From: Paenibacillus thermotolerans
Lineage (GTDB): Bacteria; Bacillota; Bacilli; Paenibacillales; YIM-B00363
Assembly: GCF_028745515.1 (NCBI RefSeq)
Contig: NZ_JAQZSG010000002.1
Coordinates: 124,001-188,000 of the forward strand
Length of the DNA stretch: 64,000 bases
Reading direction: 5' to 3'
Shown: in pieces, positions 7,867-16,372 of the stretch
Layout: each line of letters begins with the position of its first letter
Position numbering within the stretch: the stretch's first letter is position 1
Position numbers and translations under genes: made by a program
Notes under the pieces: model-generated
Seen by the model: only the letters and a program-made list of their open reading frames with translations
Told to the model about the DNA's origin: nothing
Databases searched by the model: none

Positions 7867-8052
7867 TGCGCAACCGGAAAGCTGACTTCATTGGAAGGCG
7901 TCGGGATCTGGACGGCTGAAATGCTGCTGATTCACTCCTCGGAGCGGCGCGACGTGGTCGGCTGGGGCGACCCCTCGGCATCCGCCGCGGCATGCTGAAG
8001 CTGTACGGCCGCTTTCATTTATTTGTGGAAGCTCTCCCATGAAGAACCGTAA
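7867..8052 (+). pseudogene. Decayed 3' end of an AlkA-type DNA glycosylase gene
   Basis: Starting eight bases after the sigma-factor stop, one frame reads KLTSLEGVGIWTAEMLLIHS and continues SERRDVVGWGD, the helix-hairpin-helix and catalytic Asp region of AlkA-type 3-methyladenine DNA glycosylases. A two-base shift at about 7972 restores LGIRRGMLKLYG. After a deletion and another shift the text ends YLWKLSHEEP and a TAA at 8050. No start codon or N-terminal half is present. This is a remnant with at least two frameshifts and an internal deletion. A different alkylation-response gene, an ATL protein, is intact at 56903. Confidence 0.75.
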
Positions 8053-8072
8053 GTACATGCATTTTTCCAAAG

Positions 8073-8123
8073 CACGCTTATTTCCAATCGTTCGAACGAG
8101 TTGGAGAGAGGCGTGTTTTTTTT
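8073..8123 (+). terminator. Intrinsic terminator behind the alkA remnant
   Basis: CACGC pairs with GCGTG around an inner hairpin built on TCGTTCGAACGA, followed by eight T. It ends transcription from the sigma-factor unit. Confidence 0.7.
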
Positions 8124-8268
8124 CTGCCGCACTCTGATTTCAATAGAAACACGAGACTTCCAGTAATAGTTATCTGTCCATAGCGACCCTTTAGACAATG
8201 CATAAATATAGAAGAACGCAATTAAGGGGGAAATGATTGTAGTCCATTTCCCGTAGGAGGCGGCAGAA

Positions 8269-9027
8269 GTGGGAACGAGTCTGTTGAAATGGGCGAAGTA
8301 TAAGGTGCTCAGAGGGTCCGGGGCGGTTGTCTCCGCACTTCCGAATACGGCGCCGATGAGCGGCCGGACGTTCTGGTCGTTCTTGGCGAGGTACGGAACC
8401 GTCATCGTGAAGCCTTCGAACGGTGAGGGCGGCGTGCGCGTCATACAAGTGGCCTCTCTGGGAGGGGGAAAATACGAGGTTCATTACGGGAGGATGCGAA
8501 GACGGTTCGCCTCAAAAGCGGCGGTATATTCGTTCGTATGCGCCTTGACCCGGAAAGGAATTTTTATCGTTCAGCAAAAAATACCGCTTGCGAGAGTGGG
8601 GGGAAGACCGTTCGACCTTAGAGTCATGGTCCAGCGCGGAGGCGGCGGATCTTGGGCAATCACCGGAAAGCTCGCCAAAATTGCGGGAGCGGGATTTATG
8701 ATCACGAACACCGCCCGAAGCCGGGGGAGAGTGGCGCCCGTAACCGCGGCGCTTCGAAGCGCCGGCTTTACGGCTCCGCGAATCCGATCCATTCAAGCGA
8801 AGATCGACCGGGTTTCCGTCGCGTCCGCGAAACGGCTTCGGCAGCGCTATCCTTTCTTGCGTACCGTCGGAATGGATATCGGCGTCGATCATAGGGGAAA
8901 GGTGTGGATTATCGAGACGAATTTCGCCCCGGCCAAGTCGCTGTTTTTGCGTCTGAAGGATAAAACTATGTACAGAAGAATCATTTCATATTCAAAGGTT
9001 AGATTAAGAAAGCCGAGAAGGAAATAA
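8269..9027 (+). CDS. YheC/YheD family ATP-grasp protein (spore coat associated)
   Basis: A 252-residue protein with a GTG start at 8269 behind AGGAGG. PFDLRVMVQR, WAITGKLAKIAG and MITN, and the late GMDIGVDHRGKVWIIETN are the ATP-grasp motifs shared by the YheC/YheD family, whose members are annotated as endospore coat-associated. The protein is shorter than most family members, which run to about 350-450 residues, and is very basic (pattern RLRKPRRK at the end). It stands alone between the sigma-factor unit and udk. The substrate of the family is not established; ATP binding is inferred from the fold. Confidence 0.75.
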   Translation: MGTSLLKWAKYKVLRGSGAVVSALPNTAPMSGRTFWSFLARYGTVIVKPSNGEGGVRVIQVASLGGGKYEVHYGRMRRRFASKAAVYSFVCALTRKGIFIVQQKIPLARVGGRPFDLRVMVQRGGGGSWAITGKLAKIAGAGFMITNTARSRGRVAPVTAALRSAGFTAPRIRSIQAKIDRVSVASAKRLRQRYPFLRTVGMDIGVDHRGKVWIIETNFAPAKSLFLRLKDKTMYRRIISYSKVRLRKPRRK

Positions 9028-9204
9028 AGAAACGAAACCGGCAGCGCAAAGCTCGGAAGCATCGGGTTTTGCGCCGCCTTCTTCCGATCCTTGGAAACGG
9101 ACAACCCCGTTCTTCGCCTCCTGCTTGGATGAGTGTGAAAATATGTTTCGGCTGTGCTACAATACAGAAATTGATTCGACATATTTTTCAATCGGGAGGT
9201 TTAC

Positions 9205-9846
9205 TTGGATCTCATGCTCATAATCGGTATTGCCGGCGGCACGGGTTCCGGCAAAACAACGGTCGCCCGTTCGGTGATCGACCGTCTGGGTCCGGGCAAG
9301 GTCACGTTCATATCCCAAGATAACTATTACAAGGATCATTCGCATCTTAGCTTCGAGGAACGCGCCAAGATCAACTATGATCATCCGTTTGCTTTCGACA
9401 ATGAGCTGCTTGTGTCCCACTTGAACCGGTTAAAGGAGCGCCAAACGGTGCACGCGCCGGTGTACGATTTTACGACACATGCCCGTTCCGCTTCCGAGAC
9501 GGTGGAGCTGAAGCCGAACCATATCGCGATCATCGAAGGGCTGCATGTGTTATCGGACGAAAATCTCCGCAAGCTGCTGGACATCAAGGTGTTCGTCGAC
9601 ACGGACCCGGATGTGCGCATTCTTCGGAGGGTGCTCCGGGATATCGAGGAAAGGGGCAGAACGATCCAATCGATTCACGATCAATATTTGAATACGGTCA
9701 AACCGATGCACGAGGCGTTCATTGAGCCTTCCAAAAAGTACGCGGATCTGATCATCCCCGAAGGCGGACATAATGAGGTGGGGGTGCAGCTGCTTTCCAT
9801 TTTGACGGAAAAATACATCGTCGGCGGCGTTGGGAAGTTCGTTTGA
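9205..9846 (+). CDS. udk: Uridine kinase
   Basis: A 213-residue P-loop kinase that phosphorylates uridine or cytidine to the monophosphate in pyrimidine salvage. The Walker A motif GGTGSGKTT is at residues 10-18, followed by the family text ISQDNYYKDHSHL and YDHPFAFD, then PVYDFTTHAR and the Walker B-like IIEGLHVL. RRVLRDIEERGRTIQSIHDQYL is the lid region. Length fits the family. The start is TTG at 9205, five bases after GGGAGG; the ATG at 9214 would be too far from that site. It is monocistronic. Confidence 0.93.
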   Translation: MDLMLIIGIAGGTGSGKTTVARSVIDRLGPGKVTFISQDNYYKDHSHLSFEERAKINYDHPFAFDNELLVSHLNRLKERQTVHAPVYDFTTHARSASETVELKPNHIAIIEGLHVLSDENLRKLLDIKVFVDTDPDVRILRRVLRDIEERGRTIQSIHDQYLNTVKPMHEAFIEPSKKYADLIIPEGGHNEVGVQLLSILTEKYIVGGVGKFV

Positions 9847-9967
9847 ATCATGATATTTTCGGTTGCCGTACGGTGTCGATTTATGTTATGAAATGTATGG
9901 CGGGAAGAGGCTTCCGAGCCGTACGTGAACATAAGAATGACTAATCTCCTGAAAGGAGCATGTTCTG

Positions 9968-10591
9968 TTGACCATTTTTAAGAAAAAAAGCGACACGGAT
10001 TTCTTTAAATTGCTGATAGAAGGCGCGGAAAACACACTGAGGGGGGCGGAAGTGTTCCGCGACGCGATGAATGGCGACAAGCCTCCGGCGTCTTACGTGC
10101 CGAGCCTAAGGGAGCTCGAGAATAAGGGCGACAGCATTACTCACCTGATTTATAAAGGATTGAATCAGGTTTTCGTCACTCCGCTCGACCGGGAAGACAT
10201 TATTACGCTGGCTTCCAAAGTCGACGACGTTATGGACGGGATTGAGGCGACGATCGCGCGCTTCGACTATTTGAACGTCACCTTCACCGACCAAATCATG
10301 AAGGATTTCGCGGAAGTGCTCGTATCGTCCTGTGAGCATATGCTGTCCGCCTTCAAGCTGCTTGCTCAGAAGAAGTACAAGCAAATTCGGGAGCATACGG
10401 TTCAAATCAACAGTCTGGAAAACGAAGGCGACCGGCTGATGCGGGAAGGCATTCGCGAAATTTTCACCCACCCGAAGGATCCGTATCACGATTTCAAGCT
10501 GAAGGAAATATACGAACGATTAGAGACGACCACCGATTCTTGCGAGGATGTCGCCGACATATTGGACAGTGTGCTGTTGCGTTATTCATAA
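9968..10591 (+). CDS. DUF47 PhoU-like protein, partner of Pit
   Basis: A 207-residue helical protein of the DUF47/PhoU-like family (YkaA type). Two repeats each carry the metal-binding pattern of PhoU-like proteins, ELENKGDSITH near residue 46 and SLENEGDRLMREG near 151. Such proteins are encoded just ahead of low-affinity phosphate transporters and are thought to modulate them. That is the case here: the pit gene begins 78 bases later. The start is TTG at 9968 behind AAAGGAG. Confidence 0.88.
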   Translation: MTIFKKKSDTDFFKLLIEGAENTLRGAEVFRDAMNGDKPPASYVPSLRELENKGDSITHLIYKGLNQVFVTPLDREDIITLASKVDDVMDGIEATIARFDYLNVTFTDQIMKDFAEVLVSSCEHMLSAFKLLAQKKYKQIREHTVQINSLENEGDRLMREGIREIFTHPKDPYHDFKLKEIYERLETTTDSCEDVADILDSVLLRYS

Positions 10592-10669
10592 AAGGCCGCT
10601 CAGGCCAAAGTATCTACAACGTAGGGGGTAAGCGGCGCCTGTCTGAATACTCATTCGGGCGAAAACTCA

Positions 10670-11668
10670 ATGGAATCACTTTTAATAATCGGAATCGTTG
10701 TGTTTTTAGCGTTGTCCTTTGATTTTATTAACGGTTTTCACGACACGGCCAACGCCATCGCTACATCCGTATCGACCCGGGCGCTAAGCCCGAGGACTGC
10801 GATTCTTCTTGCAGCGAGCTTGAACTTTGTCGGAGCGTTAACGTTCACCGGCGTCGCCAAATCGATCGGAGGCAAGGTAGCCGATCCGAGCAAGCTGGAT
10901 CACGGGATGGAAATTATTATAGCCGCGTTAATTGCAGCTATCATTTGGAACTTGGTTACATGGTGGTTCGGAATTCCGTCCTCCTCTTCGCACGCTTTAA
11001 TCGGGGCTATGGCTGGGGCCGTTATAAGCTCAGCAGGCTTGCAAGGGATTAACGCATCCGGCTTTACGAGCATCATCAAAGGGCTGATTTTTTCCCCGAT
11101 CATAGCGTTCGTTGTGGGCTATATCGTCATGTGGATCATCTACAAAATATTCGCAAACTTCAGTCCGCATCGGATCAATAAAGGCTTCCGCTTCATGCAG
11201 ATTATAACGGCTTGCTTCCAAAGCTTCACGCACGGCACGAACGACGCCCAGAAGGCGATGGGGGTCATCACCTTCGCATTGGTCGCCGGCGGACTGCAGA
11301 CCGACCTTGAGGTGCCGCTTTGGGTTAAGATCGCCGCGGCGACGGCGATGGGCCTCGGAACGTCGATCGGCGGCTGGAAAATTATCCAGACGATGGGTTC
11401 CAAAATATTCAAGATCGAGCCGGCCAACGGATTTGCGGCCGACTTGACTTCCTCCTCCGTAATCTTGACCGCAACGATGACCGGTTTTCCGGTCAGCACG
11501 ACGCACGTCGTTACTTCGGCGATATTGGGCGTCGGCGCTTCGAAACGGTTTTGGGACGTCAAATGGGAGGTGGCGGGTAAGATCGTCGTTACCTGGTTTA
11601 TTACGATCCCGATTACCGCTGTCTTGGCGGGGCTCATATTTAAAGTCATTGAGATTCTCTTCTTGTAG
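10670..11668 (+). CDS. pit: Low-affinity inorganic phosphate transporter
   Basis: A 332-residue membrane protein of the Pit family, which moves phosphate as a metal-phosphate complex with protons. The duplicated signature is clear: GFHDTANAIATSVSTR near residues 21-36 and THGTNDAQKAMGVI near 187-200. About ten hydrophobic helices are visible, and PSSSSHALIGAMAG and PVSTTHVVTSAILG are the paired re-entrant segments. The length matches the short Bacillus type (YkaB). It forms a pair with the DUF47 gene before it and ends in a strong terminator. Confidence 0.92.
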   Translation: MESLLIIGIVVFLALSFDFINGFHDTANAIATSVSTRALSPRTAILLAASLNFVGALTFTGVAKSIGGKVADPSKLDHGMEIIIAALIAAIIWNLVTWWFGIPSSSSHALIGAMAGAVISSAGLQGINASGFTSIIKGLIFSPIIAFVVGYIVMWIIYKIFANFSPHRINKGFRFMQIITACFQSFTHGTNDAQKAMGVITFALVAGGLQTDLEVPLWVKIAAATAMGLGTSIGGWKIIQTMGSKIFKIEPANGFAADLTSSSVILTATMTGFPVSTTHVVTSAILGVGASKRFWDVKWEVAGKIVVTWFITIPITAVLAGLIFKVIEILFL

Positions 11669-11678
11669 ATATATGAAA

Positions 11679-11713
11679 AACCCGGCCGTATGTCGCATAC
11701 GGCCGGGTTTTTT
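11679..11713 (+). terminator. Intrinsic terminator after pit
   Basis: AACCCGGCCGTATG pairs perfectly with CATACGGCCGGGTT across a three-base loop, followed by T residues. Confidence 0.93.
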
Positions 11714-11754
11714 GGTTTCTCGCTGTTTTCTGCTGCCTCTCGCTGCCCCTCGTG

Positions 11755-11960
11755 CCCCAGTGGCGCTAACGGACACCACAGCCTTTATATCGCCGATTTG
11801 ACCGTCGCCAAATCGTTAACGGACACCACAGACGCTAAACCCCGATTTTTGGCGGTTATGCCTGCTTTGTCGAGGCAATAACTGCAGCGGTGTCCGTTAC
11901 AACTGCAAACTCCCTTCATAACGCCGAATAACTGCATCCATGTCCGTTACGTTGGAGCGA
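11755..11960. repeat. TAACGGACA-family intergenic repeat, copy A
   Basis: TAACGGACACCACAG begins at 11767 and 11817, and the reverse word TGTCCGTTA begins at 11891 and 11941, so both pairs are spaced exactly 50 bp. AATAACTGCA precedes each inverted word. Copy B at 51045 is very similar over the whole length. Confidence 0.85.
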
Positions 11961-12011
11961 TCTGTCAGCCAGCGGAATATATATCCGGACTCATTGCCCG
12001 ATCGGCACAGG

Positions 12012-14240
12012 TTATGCGGTTTGCGCCGCTTCCGGGTGCTGACGGCTCGATTTGCGGTGCGAAACGATCAGGTACGCGAGCGTGGCGGCCGCAAACAAGA
12101 CGGCGAATCCGCCGAGAACGACGGCATTGTGCTGCAAAGCGCCGTAATCGCCGCTGGAAATGACCGCCTTCATGCCCGCTACCGAATAGGTCATCGGCAG
12201 CCATGGCGTAACGTTCTGCAGCCAGCCGGGAATCAATTCAAGCGGGAACGTTCCGGCCGAGCTCGTCAATTGGAAGATCAGAATCAATATGGCAATGAAC
12301 CGGCCCGGATTTTGCATGGTTGTCACAAGGAGCTGAATAATCATCATGAACGTCACGCTTACCAAAACCGAGAATAATAAGAACAGCGGGATGTCGGTAA
12401 CCTTCAGCTTCAATATATAGAGAAGCGCCGCATCGGCGATCAACGCCTGAACCGTGCCTACGGTGACCATCGTCAACGCTTTGCCCCAGAACCACTGCCA
12501 TCCGCTCGACGGACGTCCCGCCGGCTCGCGAACCGGGTAAACGATCGTCAGCAGCATGGCGCCGACGTACAAGCCGAGCGACAAGAAATAAGGGGCTAAG
12601 CCCGTTCCGTAATTCGGCACTTCCTTCAGCTTCTGAACGTCTAACCGGACAGGCTCTGCAAACATGTCGTACATCGAGTCGGATCCTTTCAAGCTCGAAG
12701 TTTGCGCAGCCGCATCCCCCAATTTTCCGGACAATTCGTGCGCGCCTTCGTCCAGCTGAAGCAATCCGTTCGATAGCTGCGCCGCACCGTTCTCGAGTTG
12801 GGAGGAGCCCTCCACGAACGGAACGGTTTTGCTCTCAAGCTGCGCGAGGCCGGAATGCAAGGCTGCTGCGCCGTCCGTCAGCGTGGCCGCTCCGGAAGCC
12901 AAAGCCGCTCCGCCGTCCCTGGCTTCCGCAAGCTTGCCGCCGAACAGGGACATCCCGTCCGTCAGCTGCTTCGCGCCTTCGGCCAGCTGAGCGCTGCCGT
13001 CCGCAAGCTGAGCGGACCCTGCAGACGCTTCGTTAAGCTTGCCCACGAACGCGGCCAAGCCCGCGTTCAGCTGACCAAGCCCTTCGTGCAATTGAGCCGC
13101 GCCTTCATTCAGCTGATGCTGAGCGTCCTCGGAGCTCGCAATGCCTGCGGCCAGCCGCTTGCTTCCCGCGAGGAGCTGCTGGAAGGTTGCGTCCTGCGCC
13201 AGCTGCGGGTTTTGCTGCGCCAACGCCGCAAGACCGTCCGACAACTGCTGCGCGCTGTCCGCAAGCTTCGCAGCCCCGGCTTCGGACTGCTGAAGCCCCG
13301 TTGCCAGCTGCCCGGCAGCTTGCTCGGCTTTCCCGGCGTTCCCGGCCAGCGTCGCGCTCCCTTCGGAAAGCTGCGACAATCCGCCGCTGAGCGTCCGGGC
13401 GTTCGAAGCCAGCGAAGCGGCTCCGTCGCTCGCAGCCGTTGCGCCGGCTGCAAGCTTTTGCTGCGCTTCAACGAGCTGAGCGAGCCCGCCTGCAAGGGCG
13501 GCCGCGCCCGTATTCAGCTCTTTACCGCCTTGTTCCAGCGTCGCGCTGCCGGCGTTCAGCTTGGAGACGCCTTCTTGCAGCGACTGGGAGCCGCTTACCA
13601 GCTTGCGGAGATTGTCTTTAATCCGAAGCGCACCGTCTTTCACTTGAGCGGAGCCGTCGGCGAGCTTGCTGGCCCCTTCGCCGGCCTGCCCGATTCCGCC
13701 GGCAAGCTGCTCCAATTGGTCGAATACCGTTTCGGCATATACCTCCGTAATTTCTTTGTTCAGGGACCCTTTCAGCTTCTCGACGGCCGAGTTCCCGATT
13801 TGCGATGCCAGGAAATTAAAGCTTTGGTTCGGCATAAATCTCATCGTTGCCGCAGTCGGACGGTCGGACGTAAGCGTAGCTGTGTTCTCGGAGAAGTCCT
13901 CCGGAATTTCAATCGTCATGTAATACTTGTTGTCCTTCATACCGGATACGGCTTCTTCCTTCGTAACGAAGCTCCACTTGAATTCGGAATTGTATTTAAG
14001 ATTGTCAATGAAATCGTCCCCGATGTTCAACGTCTTGCCGTTGAATTCGGCGCCTTGATCCGAATTGACGACGGCTACCGGCAGCCGCTCCAGATGGCCG
14101 TACGGATCCCAGAACGCGCCGAGAAACATCGCGCTGTACAGAACGGGCACGATGGCGATCGCGATGACGGGAATGAGAAGCTTGTAGCTTCCCGCGATAG
14201 CAAGCAGTTCTTTGCCGTATTGTTTTATGCCTTTTAACAC
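12012..14240 (-). CDS. yhgE: YhgE/Pip family membrane protein
   Basis: A 742-residue protein with the YhgE/Pip layout: one membrane helix near residues 17-40, an extracytoplasmic part with PVAVVNSDQGA near 75, a long helical region (about 185-515) made of repeats of the type GSAQLADGAxxLxxGL, and five or six hydrophobic helices in the last 200 residues like an ABC-2 permease. Relatives include the phage infection protein Pip and type VII secretion-associated proteins. I chose the GTG at 14240, seven bases after GGAGG; a TTG at 14255 overlaps that site. It follows the TetR gene, with an operator between them. Confidence 0.82.
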   Translation of the reverse strand: MLKGIKQYGKELLAIAGSYKLLIPVIAIAIVPVLYSAMFLGAFWDPYGHLERLPVAVVNSDQGAEFNGKTLNIGDDFIDNLKYNSEFKWSFVTKEEAVSGMKDNKYYMTIEIPEDFSENTATLTSDRPTAATMRFMPNQSFNFLASQIGNSAVEKLKGSLNKEITEVYAETVFDQLEQLAGGIGQAGEGASKLADGSAQVKDGALRIKDNLRKLVSGSQSLQEGVSKLNAGSATLEQGGKELNTGAAALAGGLAQLVEAQQKLAAGATAASDGAASLASNARTLSGGLSQLSEGSATLAGNAGKAEQAAGQLATGLQQSEAGAAKLADSAQQLSDGLAALAQQNPQLAQDATFQQLLAGSKRLAAGIASSEDAQHQLNEGAAQLHEGLGQLNAGLAAFVGKLNEASAGSAQLADGSAQLAEGAKQLTDGMSLFGGKLAEARDGGAALASGAATLTDGAAALHSGLAQLESKTVPFVEGSSQLENGAAQLSNGLLQLDEGAHELSGKLGDAAAQTSSLKGSDSMYDMFAEPVRLDVQKLKEVPNYGTGLAPYFLSLGLYVGAMLLTIVYPVREPAGRPSSGWQWFWGKALTMVTVGTVQALIADAALLYILKLKVTDIPLFLLFSVLVSVTFMMIIQLLVTTMQNPGRFIAILILIFQLTSSAGTFPLELIPGWLQNVTPWLPMTYSVAGMKAVISSGDYGALQHNAVVLGGFAVLFAAATLAYLIVSHRKSSRQHPEAAQTA

Positions 14241-14262
14241 GTGCGTTACCTCCAATACGAAT

Positions 14263-14285
14263 TGACCGAAATCGTCGTTCGGTCA
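14263..14285 (-). promoter_or_regulatory. TetR-type operator, internal copy
   Basis: TGACCGAA and TTCGGTCA form perfect 8-bp arms around a 7-bp spacer, between the TetR stop and the yhgE start. The identical arms and spacing recur at 14918-14940. Confidence 0.8.
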
Positions 14286-14315
14286 TAATTGTTGAAAAAA
14301 AAGGGCGTAATACGC

Positions 14316-14888
14316 CTAGGGATTCAAGCCGTCTTGTATATAAAGCTTCATTAGCTCCGCTACTTTCGCTTTCTCCAGCGGGGGGTGGTGCTTCTTCCAA
14401 TCGGCCGTCAATGCGATGTACAGCTTTAGAATGATATAAGCCGTAACCTCCGGATCGCAAGGCTTGATTTCTCCTTTGGCAAGGGCGATACTCACCTGCT
14501 GCCGAATGTAGCCGACGATTGCGGCTTCAATCTGCCGCGTCCCTTCGAAGGCCATCTGCGTGTTGAGGTCGCTCACCTCTTGGGAAAGCTTGATGGCCAG
14601 CTCGTGCTTGTCGCGGAAATCAAGCAGCCGGTCGAGCGCCAAGTATAAGTTGTCGAAGAAGTTCCGGTTCGGGTCCACGATTTGTTCGGCAACCATCTTC
14701 ATTTCTTGAATCAGACGGTTCATGATTTCTTGGAACAGTTCTTCTTTATTCGTAAAGAACGTATAGATCGTGCCTTTGCCGACGTTGGCGATTTTGGCGA
14801 TCTGCTCCATCGTCGTGGCTTTATATCCGAACAAGGCAAACGACTTCGACGCTGCTTCGATAATTAATTGGCGGCGGTCCGTCGCCAT
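14316..14888 (-). CDS. yhgD: TetR family regulator (YhgD-like)
   Basis: A 190-residue regulator with a typical TetR N-terminal domain: RRQLIIEAASKSFALFGYKATTMEQIAKIANVGKGTIYTFFTNKEELF at residues 5-52, followed by a helical ligand-binding domain. It precedes a YhgE/Pip gene on the same strand, as yhgD precedes yhgE in B. subtilis. Operators with the same arms lie before this gene and between the two genes, so it probably represses both itself and yhgE. The inducer is unknown; long hydrophobic molecules are common for this subfamily. Confidence 0.85.
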   Translation of the reverse strand: MATDRRQLIIEAASKSFALFGYKATTMEQIAKIANVGKGTIYTFFTNKEELFQEIMNRLIQEMKMVAEQIVDPNRNFFDNLYLALDRLLDFRDKHELAIKLSQEVSDLNTQMAFEGTRQIEAAIVGYIRQQVSIALAKGEIKPCDPEVTAYIILKLYIALTADWKKHHPPLEKAKVAELMKLYIQDGLNP

Positions 14889-14917
14889 GTGTTATCCCTC
14901 CTTTTGACAAAACCGAC

Positions 14918-14940
14918 TGACCGAAATAGACATTCGGTCA
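14918..14940 (-). promoter_or_regulatory. TetR-type operator, upstream copy
   Basis: TGACCGAA, seven bases, TTCGGTCA, located 30 bp before the tetR start. It matches the copy at 14263 in arms and spacing. Confidence 0.82.
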
Positions 14941-15120
14941 TTTTTCAATGCCGTTAAATATATCACTCTTCGGCTTCATTTGCAATAAGCGGAACATTCG
15001 CTTAGGTCACAGTCGCTCTCCGCCTAAAGGCTAGGTGCAAAAACCGCCGCCCGACCGATTTGTCGTCGTGCTCGAATGTTTACAATAAAGCCATAAGCAA
15101 AACAAAAGGAGAAATGAAAT

Positions 15121-15324
15121 ATGAGAAAACTTTATCGCTCGGCAACGAACAGCAGAATCAGCGGAGTTTGCGGCGGACTCGCGGAGTACCTTGGAATCAG
15201 CGCCACATTCGTTCGGTTCGTAACGGTCGTTTCCGCTTTGTGCAGCTTCGGAACGACATTGCTTGTGTACTTTATCGCCAGTATCGTAATACCGAAGCAA
15301 GATCCGTATCTTTATTACCGTTAA
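15121..15324 (+). CDS. pspC: PspC-domain protein
   Basis: A 67-residue protein that is little more than a PspC domain: KLYRSATNSRISGVCGGLAEYLG then a hydrophobic helix (FVRFVTVVSALCSFGTTLLVYFIASIVIP). PspC domains sit in the membrane and take part in phage-shock-type envelope stress signalling. The ATG at 15121 follows AAAAGGAG. It is 34 bases before a full-length pspA gene, so the two are likely co-transcribed and work together at the membrane. This Psp unit is separate from the ydjFGHI-like one at 3010. Confidence 0.88.
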   Translation: MRKLYRSATNSRISGVCGGLAEYLGISATFVRFVTVVSALCSFGTTLLVYFIASIVIPKQDPYLYYR

Positions 15325-15358
15325 TCGATAACATAACTAATTATTGGAGGGTTTAACC

Positions 15359-16030
15359 ATGGGAGTTTTATCGAGATTGTTGGACGTATCGAAGGCCGCT
15401 ATTAATGAGGCGCTGGACAAGCTGGAGCAGCCCGATATGATGTTGAATTATTATGTCCGCAACATGCAAGAAGAGCTGTATGCCTTGGAGCAAGCCGCAG
15501 CCAGGGAGGAAGCGGAGCTGAAGCGGCTCGAGAAAGAAATCGCTTATTATGGCCGCATGGCCGAAGAGCATGAGCGCAAAGCGGGAGAGGCGATGGCGGA
15601 TGAGCGCATGGCGGAAGCCCGCCAGGCGATTGAGGCGAAGCTGGCCAGCAGCGATCGTGCGGAGGAGCGGAAGCAGGCGTACGAAGCCGCACAGCGCAGA
15701 GCTGCAGAGATTGCCGAACGGCTCGAGCGTGCGAAGAGCGAATTTGCGGCTATGAAGGCGAAGAAGGAAGAGTTGGCCAAACGGGCGGAAAAGCTCGCTT
15801 CCAACCCGCATCAAACCGGCTCCGGCTATACGAAAGATGTTGCGGGCGCAGGCGGCTCTGCGGCATTAGGCTTTAGAAGAATCGAAGAATCGATTATGCA
15901 GGAAGAAATGAAGCTGGAGATGGCGAATTCGGCTAAAGCCGCAGCGGACGCCGCCCGCGAAGCGCGCATCGAAGAGCAGCTGGCGAAGCTGCGCGGCGAA
16001 ACTCAACGCCAGGAGCATTTGGAAGGTTAA
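15359..16030 (+). CDS. pspA: Phage shock protein A (PspA/IM30)
   Basis: A 223-residue coiled-coil protein of normal family length. It opens with MGVLSRLLDVSKAAINEALDKLEQP, the amphipathic membrane-binding helix of PspA, then continues with long Glu/Lys/Ala-rich helices to about residue 150, and ends in a C-terminal helix (RIEEQLAKLR). The ATG at 15359 follows GGAGGGT. PspA is an ESCRT-III-like protein that assembles on damaged membranes to limit proton leakage. It is the second gene after pspC and the second PspA relative in the window. Confidence 0.9.
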   Translation: MGVLSRLLDVSKAAINEALDKLEQPDMMLNYYVRNMQEELYALEQAAAREEAELKRLEKEIAYYGRMAEEHERKAGEAMADERMAEARQAIEAKLASSDRAEERKQAYEAAQRRAAEIAERLERAKSEFAAMKAKKEELAKRAEKLASNPHQTGSGYTKDVAGAGGSAALGFRRIEESIMQEEMKLEMANSAKAAADAAREARIEEQLAKLRGETQRQEHLEG

Positions 16031-16044
16031 ACGAAAAGTAGGAT

Positions 16045-16078
16045 ACGAGGCTTCGATCGTTCCGGTCGGGGCTTCGTT
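16045..16078 (+). terminator. Probable terminator after pspA
   Basis: ACGAGGCTTCGATC pairs with GGTCGGGGCTTCGT using several wobble pairs. The T run after it is weak, so this is tentative. Confidence 0.45.
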
Positions 16079-16209
16079 CTGTTTTGAAACGAGGATGATT
16101 GAGAGAGGACGCACAAATAGTGATCCTCCGAGGCGCCCGAACGATCCGGATTACGGCTTTTTGTCGAGTGTGATATACAAAATGTTAATCGATCTTATTA
16201 AAAATATTA

Positions 16210-16227
16210 ATGTGATTTGTTTCACAA
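16210..16227 (+). promoter_or_regulatory. Rex (redox) operator, upstream copy
   Basis: ATGTGATTTGTTTCACAA matches the Rex consensus TTGTGA-N6-TCACAA with one change. It lies 30 bp before a TATAAT at 16257-16262. Rex represses respiratory and fermentative genes when the NADH/NAD ratio is low. Confidence 0.8.
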
Positions 16228-16301
16228 AAATTGTGCATAAATCATTGTCAATGAACTATAATAAGAGAATTGATTGGCGTAGGGTGACACGCTTTTAAAA
16301 T

Positions 16302-16319
16302 ATGTGATAAATTTCACAA
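16302..16319 (+). promoter_or_regulatory. Rex (redox) operator, downstream copy
   Basis: ATGTGATAAATTTCACAA matches the same consensus and stands 54 bp before the first start codon, downstream of the probable -10 box. Two boxes flanking the promoter would allow cooperative or looped repression. Confidence 0.82.
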
Positions 16320-16372
16320 CAGCTGCCGCCGCTCGCCCTAAGCAGCAAACATGAATGAAGGAGGAAAGTGCT

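Noticed and set aside
12798-14237. A 479-codon frame on the plus strand inside yhgE
   Set aside because: It is antisense to the heptad-like repeats of yhgE, whose biased codons keep the opposite strand open. It has no family resemblance and no ribosome site.
12012-14240. Type VII secretion system
   Set aside because: YhgE/Pip-family proteins can accompany such systems, but no EssC-type ATPase, EsxA-like WXG protein or other component is nearby.
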